A stretch of DNA of 64,000 nucleotides from Bacillota bacterium (GTDB taxonomy: Bacteria > Bacillota > Clostridia > Lachnospirales > Lachnospiraceae). Where the stretch lies: contig JAEZVF010000060.1 of the NCBI GenBank assembly GCA_023443225.1, forward strand, positions 154,773 through 218,772, in the 5' to 3' direction. The position numbers were made by a program, and so were the translations under genes. Position 1 is the first letter of the stretch; each line of letters begins with the position of its first letter. Positions 1 through 8,890 of the stretch are shown here, piece by piece. A model generated the notes under the pieces. That model worked only from the letters and a program-made list of their open reading frames with translations. It ran no database searches and had not been told where the DNA came from.

Positions 1-879
1 GATACCTTCAAAGTCGCCTTTGCCGTATAAGTCAGTACGTTTTTCCATAGCAACGAAAGGAGCCCAGCTCTTTGGATAAACGATATCAGCATCTTTGAAA
101 GCTTCTGTCATGTTGTTTGTCTTTGTGAAGGTACCACCTGTTTTAGCAGCATTTGCTTTAGCAACTTCTTCAACATCAGACATGATTTCATATCCTTCTG
201 GATGAGCAAGAACAACATCCATTCCAAAACGAGTCATTAAGCCAACGATACCCTGTGGAACAGACAATGGTTTTCCGTAAGAAGGAGAGTAAGCCCATGT
301 CATAGCAATCTTCTTGCCTTTTAAGTTTTCTACACCGCCGAATTCATGGATGATGTGTAACATATCAGACATAGCTTGGGTAGGATGATCGATATCACAT
401 TGTAAGTTAACTAGAGTAGGTCTCTGCTCTAATACGCCATCTTTATTTCCTTCTACAACTGATTCAGACACTTCTTTCATATAGGTATGTCCTTTACCAA
501 TATACATATCGTCACGGATACCAATAACATCAGCCATGAAAGAAACCATGTTAGCTGTTTCACGAACAGTTTCACCATGAGCAATCTGAGATTTACCTTC
601 ATCTAAATCTTGAACTTCTAAACCTAATAAGTTACAAGCAGAAGCGAAGCTGAAGCGTGTACGAGTAGAATTATCACGGAATATAGATATTCCCAAACCA
701 CTTTCAAAAACTTTAGTAGAAATATTGTTTTCTCTCATGAAACGAAGAGCATCTGCGATAGTAAATACTGCTTCTAATTCATCATCACTTTTATCCCATG
801 TTAAGAAAAAGTCGTCATTGTACATGTCTTTGAAATTCAGTTTGTTCAGCTTCTCAATGTAATCGTTTAATGTTTTCAT
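1..879 (-). CDS. ygeW: Knotted carbamoyltransferase YgeW (C-terminus cut by window edge)
   Basis: This gene reads leftward and leaves the window, so only the first 293 codons are present; the family is usually close to 400 residues. The start ATG (877-879) has AAAGGAG a few bases upstream. The protein shows the aspartate/ornithine carbamoyltransferase fold signatures: a carbamoyl-phosphate loop FRDNSTRTRFSF near residue 68, an HGETVRETANM segment and HPTQAMSDMLHI near residue 165. YgeW is a transcarbamylase of the ygeW-ygeX-ygeY locus whose physiological acceptor is not firmly settled; it is associated with anaerobic purine/urate breakdown. It is the last gene of the leftward ygeX-ygeY-ygeW group and is separated from ygeY by a 430-nt gap holding a large palindrome. 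Family call is confident; substrate is not. Confidence 0.93.
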   Translation of the reverse strand, partial: MKTLNDYIEKLNKLNFKDMYNDDFFLTWDKSDDELEAVFTIADALRFMRENNISTKVFESGLGISIFRDNSTRTRFSFASACNLLGLEVQDLDEGKSQIAHGETVRETANMVSFMADVIGIRDDMYIGKGHTYMKEVSESVVEGNKDGVLEQRPTLVNLQCDIDHPTQAMSDMLHIIHEFGGVENLKGKKIAMTWAYSPSYGKPLSVPQGIVGLMTRFGMDVVLAHPEGYEIMSDVEEVAKANAAKTGGTFTKTNNMTEAFKDADIVYPKSWAPFVAMEKRTDLYGKGDFEGI

Positions 880-1053
880 ATAAAATCTCCTTTAATATAA
901 TTGTTTTTTATAATATTAGTTACAAAACCGTACTTAAAAAATATTGAAACTTAAATATATTGAAATAATTATTATGAAACTTAAAATATAATTATTTATA
1001 TCCTAAAAATGTAAATTAGTAGATAAATTATTAATAAACTACTTGATTATACA

Positions 1054-1296
1054 GGGTGTCAAAAGCCTCAATAAACTAGATTATGAATAGGGGTGTATAA
1101 TATATTCGATTTTGCGTCGACCGGCTGAGAGCACTGTTTATATATCGTCAAGACTCTGTTGATTAATCAAGCCAGCTGGCTTGATTAATCAACGTTCAGA
1201 GGCTTGTAAGAGATATAGTGCTCGAAGGTAAGGCAGCAAAATTGATTATATTATGCGACCCTATTCATCTCTCAACCTAGAAGGCTTTTGCCACCC
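1054..1296. repeat. 243-nt nested inverted repeat (MITE-like element or structured RNA)
   Basis: This fills most of the 434-nt gap between ygeY and ygeW. Outer arms 1054-1068 and 1282-1296 match at 14 of 15 positions. Next, 1083-1092 pairs perfectly with 1259-1268; 1094-1115 pairs with 1236-1257 at 18 of 22; 1129-1135 pairs with 1217-1223; and the centre 1158-1193 is a perfect 36-nt palindrome (18-nt arms beginning GTTGATTAATCA). The arms are interrupted by short asymmetric loops. It has no coding capacity. It would fold on either strand; on the minus strand it lies inside the ygeXYW transcript. I do not recognise it as a known RNA family. The rest of the gap (880-1053) is AT-rich and featureless. 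Confidence 0.8.
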
Positions 1297-1313
1297 GTCC
1301 TACCAACAACCAA

Positions 1314-2621
1314 TTATTTACAGTACATTGTAGGCAGTGCAGCGTAAACAGCAGCACATTTTACTAAGTCCTCTTTATATGTGATTTCATTTGGAGCATG
1401 AGCCTGAGCTTCTGCACCAGGTCCAAATCCGATACAAGGGATATTATTACGTCCCATGATAGATACACCGTTTGTAGAGAAAGTCCATTTATCAGTAAGT
1501 GGACGAGCTTTTCTCATTGCATCAGCAGAGGAAGCACCACTACGTGTAGTTCCGTAAAGGCCTTTATATGCTTCTTCCATTGCTTTTGTTACAGCGTGAT
1601 CTTCTGGAATAACCCATGTTGGGAAGTAGCATTCTATTGGATATACAAGATTTGTATAACTTGGTCTGTCATATTGATACATGCTTACTTCTGCATTGTA
1701 CTTCTTAACAAATGGAAGCTGACGAATTTCTTCCAAACAGCTTTCCCATGTTTCACCAGCTGTCATACGACGGTCTAAAGATACAGAACAAGAGTCTGCA
1801 ACCGCACAACGGCTAGGAGAAGTAAAGAAGATTTCGGATGTAGTTACGGTACCACGGCCTAAGAAACGAGCTTCTTGCCATTGATCATTGTATTTCTCAT
1901 CTAACATTTTAACTAGACCTTTAACTTCTTTGTCATCTGCTGCATCATTTTCATTAAGGTCACGTACATTTTGAAGAATATCTGCCATTTTGTAGATAGC
2001 ATTGTCACCACGTTCTGGAGCAGAACCATGACAGGAAACTCCTTGTACATCAATACGGATTTCCATACGTCCACGTTGTCCACGATAGATACCACCATCT
2101 GTAGGCTCAGTGGATACTACGAATTCAGGTCTAACTTTATCTTCTTTTATAATGTACTCCCAGCAAAGTCCGTCACAGTCTTCTTCTTGTACGGTACCAG
2201 CTACTAATACAGTATATTTGTCGTTTATTAATCCTAAATCTTTCATGATTTTAGCACCATAAACTGCAGAAACAATTCCACCTAATTGATCGGATGTTCC
2301 ACGACCACCAATTTCTTCATCGTTTTCAAAACCTTCGTAAGGATCAAACTTCCAGTTTGCTCTATTACCGATACCTACAGTATCAATGTGAGCATCATAA
2401 CCAATTAAGGTTTTGCCAGTACCCATATAACCTAATACATTTCCCATAGGATCAATAACTACTTTGTCAAAGCCTACAGCTTTCATTTCAGCTTCAATTC
2501 TTTTGATATGTCCTTCTTCATCACAGCTTTCGCCTGGGATAGCTACCAATTCTCTTAAGAATTTGGTCATTGCTGGTAAATACGCTTGGGACGCTTCTTT
2601 AATCTTGTTAAAATCCATCAT
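1314..2621 (-). CDS. ygeY: YgeY family M20-type metallohydrolase
   Basis: This 435-residue protein belongs to the M20 peptidase/deacetylase family. The first metal-binding motif GYDAHIDTVG puts His78 and Asp80 at the expected place, QEEDCDG near residue 147 supplies the Glu-Glu pair, and the dimerisation lid domain follows, with a late metal-binding His in AQAHAPNE. YgeY is annotated as a selenium-metabolism hydrolase because it co-occurs with selenium-dependent hydroxylase genes; its substrate is probably an amide or carbamoyl intermediate of the purine/diaminopropionate route. The start has two adjacent ATGs behind GGAGG; the second, at 2616-2618, has the more usual 8-nt spacing, so the protein may be one residue shorter. 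The gap of 129 nt to ygeX shows no clear promoter. Confidence 0.93.
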   Translation of the reverse strand: MMDFNKIKEASQAYLPAMTKFLRELVAIPGESCDEEGHIKRIEAEMKAVGFDKVVIDPMGNVLGYMGTGKTLIGYDAHIDTVGIGNRANWKFDPYEGFENDEEIGGRGTSDQLGGIVSAVYGAKIMKDLGLINDKYTVLVAGTVQEEDCDGLCWEYIIKEDKVRPEFVVSTEPTDGGIYRGQRGRMEIRIDVQGVSCHGSAPERGDNAIYKMADILQNVRDLNENDAADDKEVKGLVKMLDEKYNDQWQEARFLGRGTVTTSEIFFTSPSRCAVADSCSVSLDRRMTAGETWESCLEEIRQLPFVKKYNAEVSMYQYDRPSYTNLVYPIECYFPTWVIPEDHAVTKAMEEAYKGLYGTTRSGASSADAMRKARPLTDKWTFSTNGVSIMGRNNIPCIGFGPGAEAQAHAPNEITYKEDLVKCAAVYAALPTMYCK

Positions 2622-2750
2622 ATAATCCTCCGTTTTTATTTTTATATTTATAATTAATGTTTACAAAAGATAATTCATTATTCGTGATATCATGTTACTG
2701 TGAAATATATATTAAAATTTATTAATAAAAGTTAAATACAATTTGAATTA

Positions 2751-3962
2751 TTAGTCTAGAAATTGTTGACCTTCCCAAACAATTTCTCTATAACGATCTG
2801 GGTCAGTATCACCTTCGGTTGAGAAGAGAAGTACTTTAGAATTCTCATCCAACTTTAATACCTTCTTTAACTCAGCAAGTTCTGGTTTTCTCATAATAGA
2901 AGCTAAAAGGCCGAAAGGAGCAGCACCGGATTCACCAGATACGACCTGTGGATCACCTTTTAGTGGAGCACTTAACATTCTCATACCTTCTGCAGCAACC
3001 CAATCTGGAGCAGCCACGAACACAGATACATGATTCTTAAGGATATCCCAAGATGTTGTATTTGGTTCACCGCATGCTAGGCCGGCCATTATTGTCTGCA
3101 GATCTCCATCAACAAATCTTTCTTCACCATCACCTGCTACAGCACCTTTATATAAACAAGCCGCAACATCTGCTTCTAACACTACAACTGTAGGAGGATT
3201 ATCTGGATATTTGTTAACAAAATAGCCCTGAACTGCACCAGCTAAAGAACCAACGCCTGCTTGAACAAATACGTGAGTAGGTCGATCAACACCTGCTTCT
3301 GCAAGTTGATCACTTGCTTCCAGAGCCATAGTACCATATCCTTGCATAATCCAAGCTGGAATTTCTTCATAGCCTTCCCATGCGGTATCCTGTACTACAA
3401 CACCGTTTGGTGTTTTTGCTGCAGCTGCTGCAGCCATACGTACACATTCATCATAATTTGCTTCTTCTATAGTAGCAGTAGCACCTTCCGCTTTAATATT
3501 ATCAAGACGTGTTTTAGTAGAACCCTTTGGCATGTAAACAACGGACTTTTGTTTTAAACGGTTCGCTGCCCATGCAACGCCACGGCCATGATTACCATCC
3601 GTTGCTGTGAAAAATGTTGCCTGACCAAATTCTTCTCTTAACTTATCGGAAGTTAAAGTTTCAAAGTCGAGTTCAGATACATCTCTTCCGGTTTCTTTGG
3701 CAATATAACGTGCCATTGCAAAGGAACCACCCAATACCTTAAATGCATTTAAACCAAATCTATAGGATTCATCTTTTACAAAAACATCTTTCAATCCTAG
3801 ATATTTGGCCATGTTAGTAAGGTGAGCAAGAGGTGTTCTTTCGTATCCAGGAATGGTTTTGTGAAAGTTTTTTGCTTTTTCAACTTCACTTAAATCCATA
3901 ACTTTCAAGTTCTCATCATTAGTCTTTGGCATAGTATTTTGTATCCATTGAATTTCTTTCAT
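2751..3962 (-). CDS. ygeX: Diaminopropionate ammonia-lyase YgeX
   Basis: This 403-residue fold-type II PLP enzyme converts 2,3-diaminopropionate (both enantiomers in the E. coli enzyme) to pyruvate and two ammonia through 2-aminoacrylate. The PLP-binding lysine is Lys75 in RFGLNAFKVLGG, and the phosphate/substrate loop TDGNHGRG at about 121-128 carries the second catalytic residue, Asp122. A glycine-rich GVGSLAG segment follows around residue 237. Length equals that of the family. Start ATG has GGAGGTAATC just upstream. It is the first gene of the leftward operon and diverges from ssnA, so a single control region serves both arms of the purine cluster. The product pairs logically with the ridA gene at 10319, which clears 2-aminoacrylate. 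Confidence 0.95.
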   Translation of the reverse strand: MKEIQWIQNTMPKTNDENLKVMDLSEVEKAKNFHKTIPGYERTPLAHLTNMAKYLGLKDVFVKDESYRFGLNAFKVLGGSFAMARYIAKETGRDVSELDFETLTSDKLREEFGQATFFTATDGNHGRGVAWAANRLKQKSVVYMPKGSTKTRLDNIKAEGATATIEEANYDECVRMAAAAAAKTPNGVVVQDTAWEGYEEIPAWIMQGYGTMALEASDQLAEAGVDRPTHVFVQAGVGSLAGAVQGYFVNKYPDNPPTVVVLEADVAACLYKGAVAGDGEERFVDGDLQTIMAGLACGEPNTTSWDILKNHVSVFVAAPDWVAAEGMRMLSAPLKGDPQVVSGESGAAPFGLLASIMRKPELAELKKVLKLDENSKVLLFSTEGDTDPDRYREIVWEGQQFLD

Positions 3963-4026
3963 GATTACCTCCTTAATAGTAATGCGTATTTAACTTTTTA
4001 GGAAAATTATTGTGTATCATAATCCC

Positions 4027-4054
4027 ATAATATCACATAATAAAAATAAATCAA
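4027..4054 (-). promoter_or_regulatory. Candidate sigma-A promoter for ygeX-ygeY-ygeW
   Basis: On the minus strand a TTGATT -35 (4049-4054) and a TATTAT -10 (4027-4032) are separated by 16 nt and sit about 65 nt before the ygeX start. The region is very AT-rich, so chance matches are possible. Confidence 0.5.
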
Positions 4055-4105
4055 GTAGGATTCAAAATATTTTTTAGGATAATACAAATAAATTTTGAAA
4101 TTGTA

Positions 4106-4134
4106 TTGAGTTAATACTTATCTTATGGTAAAAT
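4106..4134 (+). promoter_or_regulatory. Candidate promoter for ssnA-ygfK, with a long AT-rich leader
   Basis: TTGAGT (4106-4111) and TAAAAT (4129-4134) are 17 nt apart, with a TG two bases before the -10 (extended -10). Transcription from here gives a leader of about 225 nt before ssnA. That leader (4141-4367) is extremely AT-rich and shows only small hairpins; I see no recognisable riboswitch in it. Confidence 0.5.
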
Positions 4135-4367
4135 ACTAATAGAATGATCAGGGACAAGGTTAGTTTTGTTAATATTACATAAAAAAATACTAGTTTTATT
4201 GTAAAATTATTAGATTGAATAATCAAACTAATTATGAGATAATAGCTATAACTATCAGTATGAAAATTAATATTGATATGTAAATCAGATTGAAAATAAA
4301 AAAATAATAAAGGGTTATTATATAAACAATGAGAAAATTTAATATATGAATGAAAAGGAGAATAACT

Positions 4368-5699
4368 ATGATTTTAATCGGAAATGGTAGAGTAATTACT
4401 AGAGATAGGAACATACCGTTAATTGAAGATGGTGCTGTTCTGATTCATGGAACTAAAATTGTAAAGGTGGGTAAGGCTAATGATTTAAAAGCAGAGAACC
4501 CAGATGCAGAATATGTAGATGCCAAAGGTGGTTTAATCATGCCTGGTCTAATTAATACACATAATCATATTTATAGTGCTATGGCGAGAGGGTTATCCAT
4601 TGATGGCTACAATCCACAAGGATTTTTAGATATTTTAGATGGTTTATGGTGGAATATTGACCGTCATCTTACCTTAGAACAAACAAAACAAAGTGCAATT
4701 GCTACTTATATTGATTGTATTAAGAACGGAGTTACAACAGTATTTGATCATCATGCTAGCTTTGGCAGTATAGAAGACAGCTTGTTTATGATATCAGATG
4801 CTGCGAAACAATTAGGAGTTCGTACCTGTTTATGCTATGAGGTATCCGACCGTGATGGTGAGGAGAAGATGAGAGCTTCTATAAAAGAAAATGCTGATTT
4901 TATAAAATATACGGCATCTCTAACAGATGATATGCAGAAGGCTATGATGGGAATGCATGCTGCATTCACAATATCCGATGAAACATTTGCTCTTTGTAGA
5001 GAACATACGCCTGAGAATGTAGGATATCATATTCATGTTGCAGAAGGTATTGAAGATTTACATGATTCGTTAAGAAAACACGGAAAAAGAATTGTAAACC
5101 GTTTGATGGATCAGGGCATTTTAGGACCAAAGACAATTACAGCACATTGTATTTATGTGAATCCACAGGAAATGGAACTGTTAAAGGAAACAGACACAAT
5201 GGTGGTGCATAATCCTGAATCTAACATGGGAAATGCATGCGGATGCCCTCCAACCATGGAGATTTACAAACGAGGTATATTAACTGGTCTGGGTACCGAT
5301 GGTTATACCAATGATATGTTTGAGTCCTATAAGGTTGCAAATATTTTGCACAAGCATTCCTTATGCGATGCAAATGCTGCGTGGAGTGAAGTGCCATCCA
5401 TGTTGTTTGAAGGGAATGCAAAGATTGCTAACCGTTATTTTGAAACTCCACTAGGAGTTCTTAAAGAAGGCGCTGCTGCAGACGTCATAGTTGCTGACTA
5501 TGATCCGTTAACACCACTTACCAAGGATAATATCAACAGTCATATGCTGTTCGGACTAAATGGCAGCAAGGTTGTTACTACCATGATTAATGGTAAGGTT
5601 TTAATGAAAGACAGAGAACTTTTGAATATAGATGAAGCGAAGGCTATGGCTGATTGCAGAGAACAGACAGAGCTTTTAAGAAAGAGCATCAATAAATAA
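4368..5699 (+). CDS. ssnA: Putative aminohydrolase SsnA
   Basis: This is a 443-residue amidohydrolase-superfamily protein of the chlorohydrolase/guanine-deaminase-like branch. It has the HxH metal pair in NTHNHIYSA (His65 and His67), a barrel His in MGMHAAFT, the zinc-ligand and substrate region HIHVAEG, TAHCIYV, and the late Asp in LGTDGYTND. SsnA is a standard member of the ygeWXY/ygfK/xdhD set and is expected to hydrolyse or deaminate a purine-ring intermediate in the cytoplasm. I chose the ATG at 4368 because AAAGGAG lies 8 nt upstream; an upstream ATG at 4350 would start inside that Shine-Dalgarno region. ygfK follows 59 nt downstream in the same direction. Exact substrate is unproven. 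Confidence 0.92.
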   Translation: MILIGNGRVITRDRNIPLIEDGAVLIHGTKIVKVGKANDLKAENPDAEYVDAKGGLIMPGLINTHNHIYSAMARGLSIDGYNPQGFLDILDGLWWNIDRHLTLEQTKQSAIATYIDCIKNGVTTVFDHHASFGSIEDSLFMISDAAKQLGVRTCLCYEVSDRDGEEKMRASIKENADFIKYTASLTDDMQKAMMGMHAAFTISDETFALCREHTPENVGYHIHVAEGIEDLHDSLRKHGKRIVNRLMDQGILGPKTITAHCIYVNPQEMELLKETDTMVVHNPESNMGNACGCPPTMEIYKRGILTGLGTDGYTNDMFESYKVANILHKHSLCDANAAWSEVPSMLFEGNAKIANRYFETPLGVLKEGAAADVIVADYDPLTPLTKDNINSHMLFGLNGSKVVTTMINGKVLMKDRELLNIDEAKAMADCREQTELLRKSINK

Positions 5700-5758
5700 T
5701 ATACAATAATACTTTATTAAAAATTAACTATAGTTTTAGACAACAGGAGGAATAGAGA

Positions 5759-8755
5759 ATGGGAGATAGAATGACACCAATTCCGTTTCATAATTTGATG
5801 GAATGGATTTTTACTGAAAAGAATAATAGTAATAGAGTTTTTGGAGTTAGAAAATCATTTAAAAAGAATAATGATAAGGTATTATCCATATTTGGTGAAA
5901 AGATTGAAACGCCATTTGGACCTGCAGCAGGACCAGCTACACAATTAGCACAGAATATCGTATCCACCTATTATGCAGGGTGTAGATTCTTTGAATTAAA
6001 GACCGTTCAGATACTGGATGGTGAAGATCTGCCGGTTAGTAAACCATGTATTCTTGCTGATGATGAAGGATATAACTGTGAGTGGTCCACAGAACTTCGT
6101 GTTCCGGAAGCTTTTGATGAATACGTAAAGGGTTGGATTGCTCTTAAGGTTTTATCACAGGAATTCGGTTTGGGTGCAGCAGATGGGTTTGTATTTAACA
6201 TGAGTGTTGGCTATGACCTTGCTGGAATAAAATCAGAAAAGATTAACACTTTTATAGATAATATTATGGACGCAAAGGACACACCGATTTGGAAAGAATG
6301 TATCGAGTATTTAACTGCAAATGTAAGCCGTTTTAAAAATATCGATCAGAAATTTATTGATAGTATTTCCTCCAAGGTATGTACATCCGTTACAGTATCA
6401 ACTTTGCACGGATGTCCTCCACAGGAAATTGAAAGCATTGCATCTTACCTCTTAAACGAAAAACATCTGAATACGTATGTAAAATGTAATCCAACCCTTT
6501 TAGGTTATGAAACTGCAAGAAGTATCATGGATGAAATGGGATATGATTATGTAGTATTTGGTGATTTCCATTTTAAAGATGACCTTCAATTCGAAGATGC
6601 AGTTCCAATGCTTCAAAGATTGAAACAAAAGGCAGAAGATTTAGGACTCGAATTTGGTGTAAAGATTACAAATACATTCCCAGTTGATGTAACCAGAAAC
6701 GAATTACCAAGTGAAGAGATGTATATGTCTGGACGTTCCTTGTGTGCACTTTCCTTATCCGTTGCCCATATGCTGTCCAAAGCCTTTGATGGACGCTTAA
6801 GAATCTCTTTCTCTGGTGGTGCTGATTTCTTTAATATAGATAAAATATTCGAAGTTGGTATTTGGCCAATTACCATGGCGACTACATTCTTAAAAACTGG
6901 TGGTTACCAAAGAGGAGTTCAAATAGCCGTTAAGATGGAAAAGTTAGATTATAAGCCATTTGACAGAGTATCAGTAGATGCGTTAGGAAAACTAATCGAA
7001 GAGATTAAGGTAGATAAACATCACACCAAAAATGCAAAGCCGCTTCCTAGCAGGAAAGTAGACAAAAAGGTTCCGCTTCTCAGTTGTTTTACAGCACCTT
7101 GCGGGGAACAATGTCCAATCCATCAAGATATACCTGCTTATTTAAAATTGGTTACCGATGGTAAATATACAGAGGCTCTTAGGGTTATTACCGATAAGAA
7201 TGCACTTCCTTTTATAACAGGAACAATCTGCAGTCATACCTGTATGTCCAGATGTACTCGTAACTTTTATGAAGAATCCATTCATATTCGCGGTGCTAAA
7301 TTAGTAGCTGCACAGAATGGATATGAAGAGCTTTATAATGAAATGAAAGCTTCTGATAAATATAAGGATAAAAAGGTAGCAGTTGTTGGTGCGGGTCCAG
7401 CAGGAATTTCAGCCGCTTTCTTCTTAGCAAGAGAAGGGGCAAGTGTTACTGTATTTGAAAAAAGAGAAGGAGCCGGTGGAGTTGTAAAATATGTAATCCC
7501 TGGGTTCCGTATATCTAATGACGATATTGATAAAGATGTTGCATTAGCCGAGAAAATGGGTGCAAAATTCATTTATAATCACCCAGTTACCGATATCAAT
7601 GAATTGAAAAAAGATTTTGATGCAATCATACTAGCAGTTGGTGCTTCCAAAGGTATGCCTCTTGGAATCAACTGTGAGAATGAAATCAACGCAATTGAGT
7701 TCCTAGAAGCCTGTAAGTTGGCACCAGAAACTCTAAAGGCAGGTAAGAATGTAGCCATTATCGGAGCCGGAAATACAGCAATGGATGCTGCCAGAGCAGC
7801 AAAAAGAATTCCGGGTGTTGAAAACGTATATATCGTTTATCGTCGTACAAAACGTTATATGCCGGCAGACGAAGAGGAATTGGATTTAGCAATAGAAGAT
7901 GGAGTTGTATTAAAGGAATTATTAGCACCAATCGAGCAAAAGAATGGAAAACTCTTCTGTCATAAGGTTGTCCTTGGTGAGATGGACGGTACCGGAAGAC
8001 AAAAACCGATCGAAACGGAAGAAGAGAAAGTGCTTGATGTAGACTTAGTAGTTGCTTCCTTAGGTGAGAGAGTGGATGGCAAGTATTATGAATCCCTTGG
8101 TCTTAACGTAACAGACAAAGGATACGCTGTCTTTGATAAAGAATCCATGGAATCTTCTTTAGAAAATGTCTATGTAATTGGAGATGGAGGAAATGGTCCA
8201 GCCACTGTAGTTCAGGCAATCCGTGATGCTTCAAATGCAGTAAATTCTATATTAGGACTTGAACCAAGAAGGGTAATCGAATTAGATTCAGATAAAGAGA
8301 AAGTAGGTGCAAGGAAAGGTACTTTGGTACATGCCAAGGACCCGAAATTAGAAGGTGACCGTTGCCTAGAATGTAATCAGGTTTGTGAAGCCTGTGCAGA
8401 TGTATGTCCTAATAGGGCGAACCTGTCCATTCAGGTACCGGATACTAGAATGCCACAGATTTTGCATGTGGACTATATGTGTAATGAATGTGGTAACTGT
8501 ACCAGCTTCTGTCCGTACAATAGTTCTCCTTATAAAGAAAAATTCACTTACTTTAATAAAATTGAAGACTTCGAAGATAGTAAGAATGAAGGATTTGTTC
8601 TGTTAGAGGAAGATAAGATGACAGTAAGGGTTCGTCTTGGGGAAAGCGTACAGGATTATAATTTAAATAATTCCGACTGTAAATTAAATGAAGGAATTAA
8701 AAACATGATTTTAGCTGTGATTAAGGATTATCATTATATTATAATGGATAAATAG
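5759..8755 (+). CDS. ygfK: YgfK: putative selenate reductase subunit / flavin and Fe-S oxidoreductase
   Basis: A 998-residue multidomain oxidoreductase. Residues 1-410 resemble a dihydroorotate-dehydrogenase-like flavin barrel (TPFGPAAGPATQLAQN, STLHGCPPQEIE, ISFSGGADFFN). Residues about 435-510 have the Cys-rich Fe-S region of glutamate synthase small subunit/DPD type (TAPCGEQCPIHQDIPAYL, ICSHTCMSRCTRN). Then come two Rossmann folds, VGAGPAGISAAFF for FAD and IGAGNTAMDAARAA for NAD(P)H. Two ferredoxin clusters end the protein (CLECNQVCEACADVCP and CNECGNCTSFCP). The architecture parallels bacterial dihydropyrimidine dehydrogenase, which supports a role reducing a purine-derived ring with NAD(P)H. 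The selenate reductase name is historical. Start ATG has GGAGG 8 nt upstream. It probably exchanges electrons with the cluster's flavin-less xanthine dehydrogenase. Confidence 0.92.
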   Translation: MGDRMTPIPFHNLMEWIFTEKNNSNRVFGVRKSFKKNNDKVLSIFGEKIETPFGPAAGPATQLAQNIVSTYYAGCRFFELKTVQILDGEDLPVSKPCILADDEGYNCEWSTELRVPEAFDEYVKGWIALKVLSQEFGLGAADGFVFNMSVGYDLAGIKSEKINTFIDNIMDAKDTPIWKECIEYLTANVSRFKNIDQKFIDSISSKVCTSVTVSTLHGCPPQEIESIASYLLNEKHLNTYVKCNPTLLGYETARSIMDEMGYDYVVFGDFHFKDDLQFEDAVPMLQRLKQKAEDLGLEFGVKITNTFPVDVTRNELPSEEMYMSGRSLCALSLSVAHMLSKAFDGRLRISFSGGADFFNIDKIFEVGIWPITMATTFLKTGGYQRGVQIAVKMEKLDYKPFDRVSVDALGKLIEEIKVDKHHTKNAKPLPSRKVDKKVPLLSCFTAPCGEQCPIHQDIPAYLKLVTDGKYTEALRVITDKNALPFITGTICSHTCMSRCTRNFYEESIHIRGAKLVAAQNGYEELYNEMKASDKYKDKKVAVVGAGPAGISAAFFLAREGASVTVFEKREGAGGVVKYVIPGFRISNDDIDKDVALAEKMGAKFIYNHPVTDINELKKDFDAIILAVGASKGMPLGINCENEINAIEFLEACKLAPETLKAGKNVAIIGAGNTAMDAARAAKRIPGVENVYIVYRRTKRYMPADEEELDLAIEDGVVLKELLAPIEQKNGKLFCHKVVLGEMDGTGRQKPIETEEEKVLDVDLVVASLGERVDGKYYESLGLNVTDKGYAVFDKESMESSLENVYVIGDGGNGPATVVQAIRDASNAVNSILGLEPRRVIELDSDKEKVGARKGTLVHAKDPKLEGDRCLECNQVCEACADVCPNRANLSIQVPDTRMPQILHVDYMCNECGNCTSFCPYNSSPYKEKFTYFNKIEDFEDSKNEGFVLLEEDKMTVRVRLGESVQDYNLNNSDCKLNEGIKNMILAVIKDYHYIIMDK

Positions 8756-8783
8756 TAGTTGCATTACAGTTAATTAAAGCATT

Positions 8784-8856
8784 AAACTTGTGTAAGAGAT
8801 GTTCCTATATGGAAGCGGTTTGCTAAACATATAGGGACATACTTTCACAAGTTTTT
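8784..8856 (+). terminator. Two-part hairpin with T-run between ygfK and hyuA
   Basis: The outer stem AAACTTGTG (8784-8792) pairs perfectly with CACAAGTTT (8846-8854), the inner stem 8800-8811 pairs with 8828-8839 at 11 of 12, and TTTTT ends the structure. It reads as a terminator or attenuator that could separate hyuA expression from ssnA-ygfK. Confidence 0.6.
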
Positions 8857-8890
8857 AGTCTATAAAGAAAGCAGAGGTGTATTAAGCAGC

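Noticed and set aside
1054..1296. 6S RNA as an identity for the long palindrome
   Set aside because: 6S RNA has a large central bubble and a moderate stem; here the centre is a perfect 36-nt palindrome and the element sits within a catabolic operon.
1398..1778. Rightward open frame of 126 codons opposite ygeY
   Set aside because: It is a shadow of the ygeY reading frame, Cys- and Phe-rich with no ribosome binding site or family likeness. The same applies to other antisense frames such as 13276-13671 and 16348-16776.
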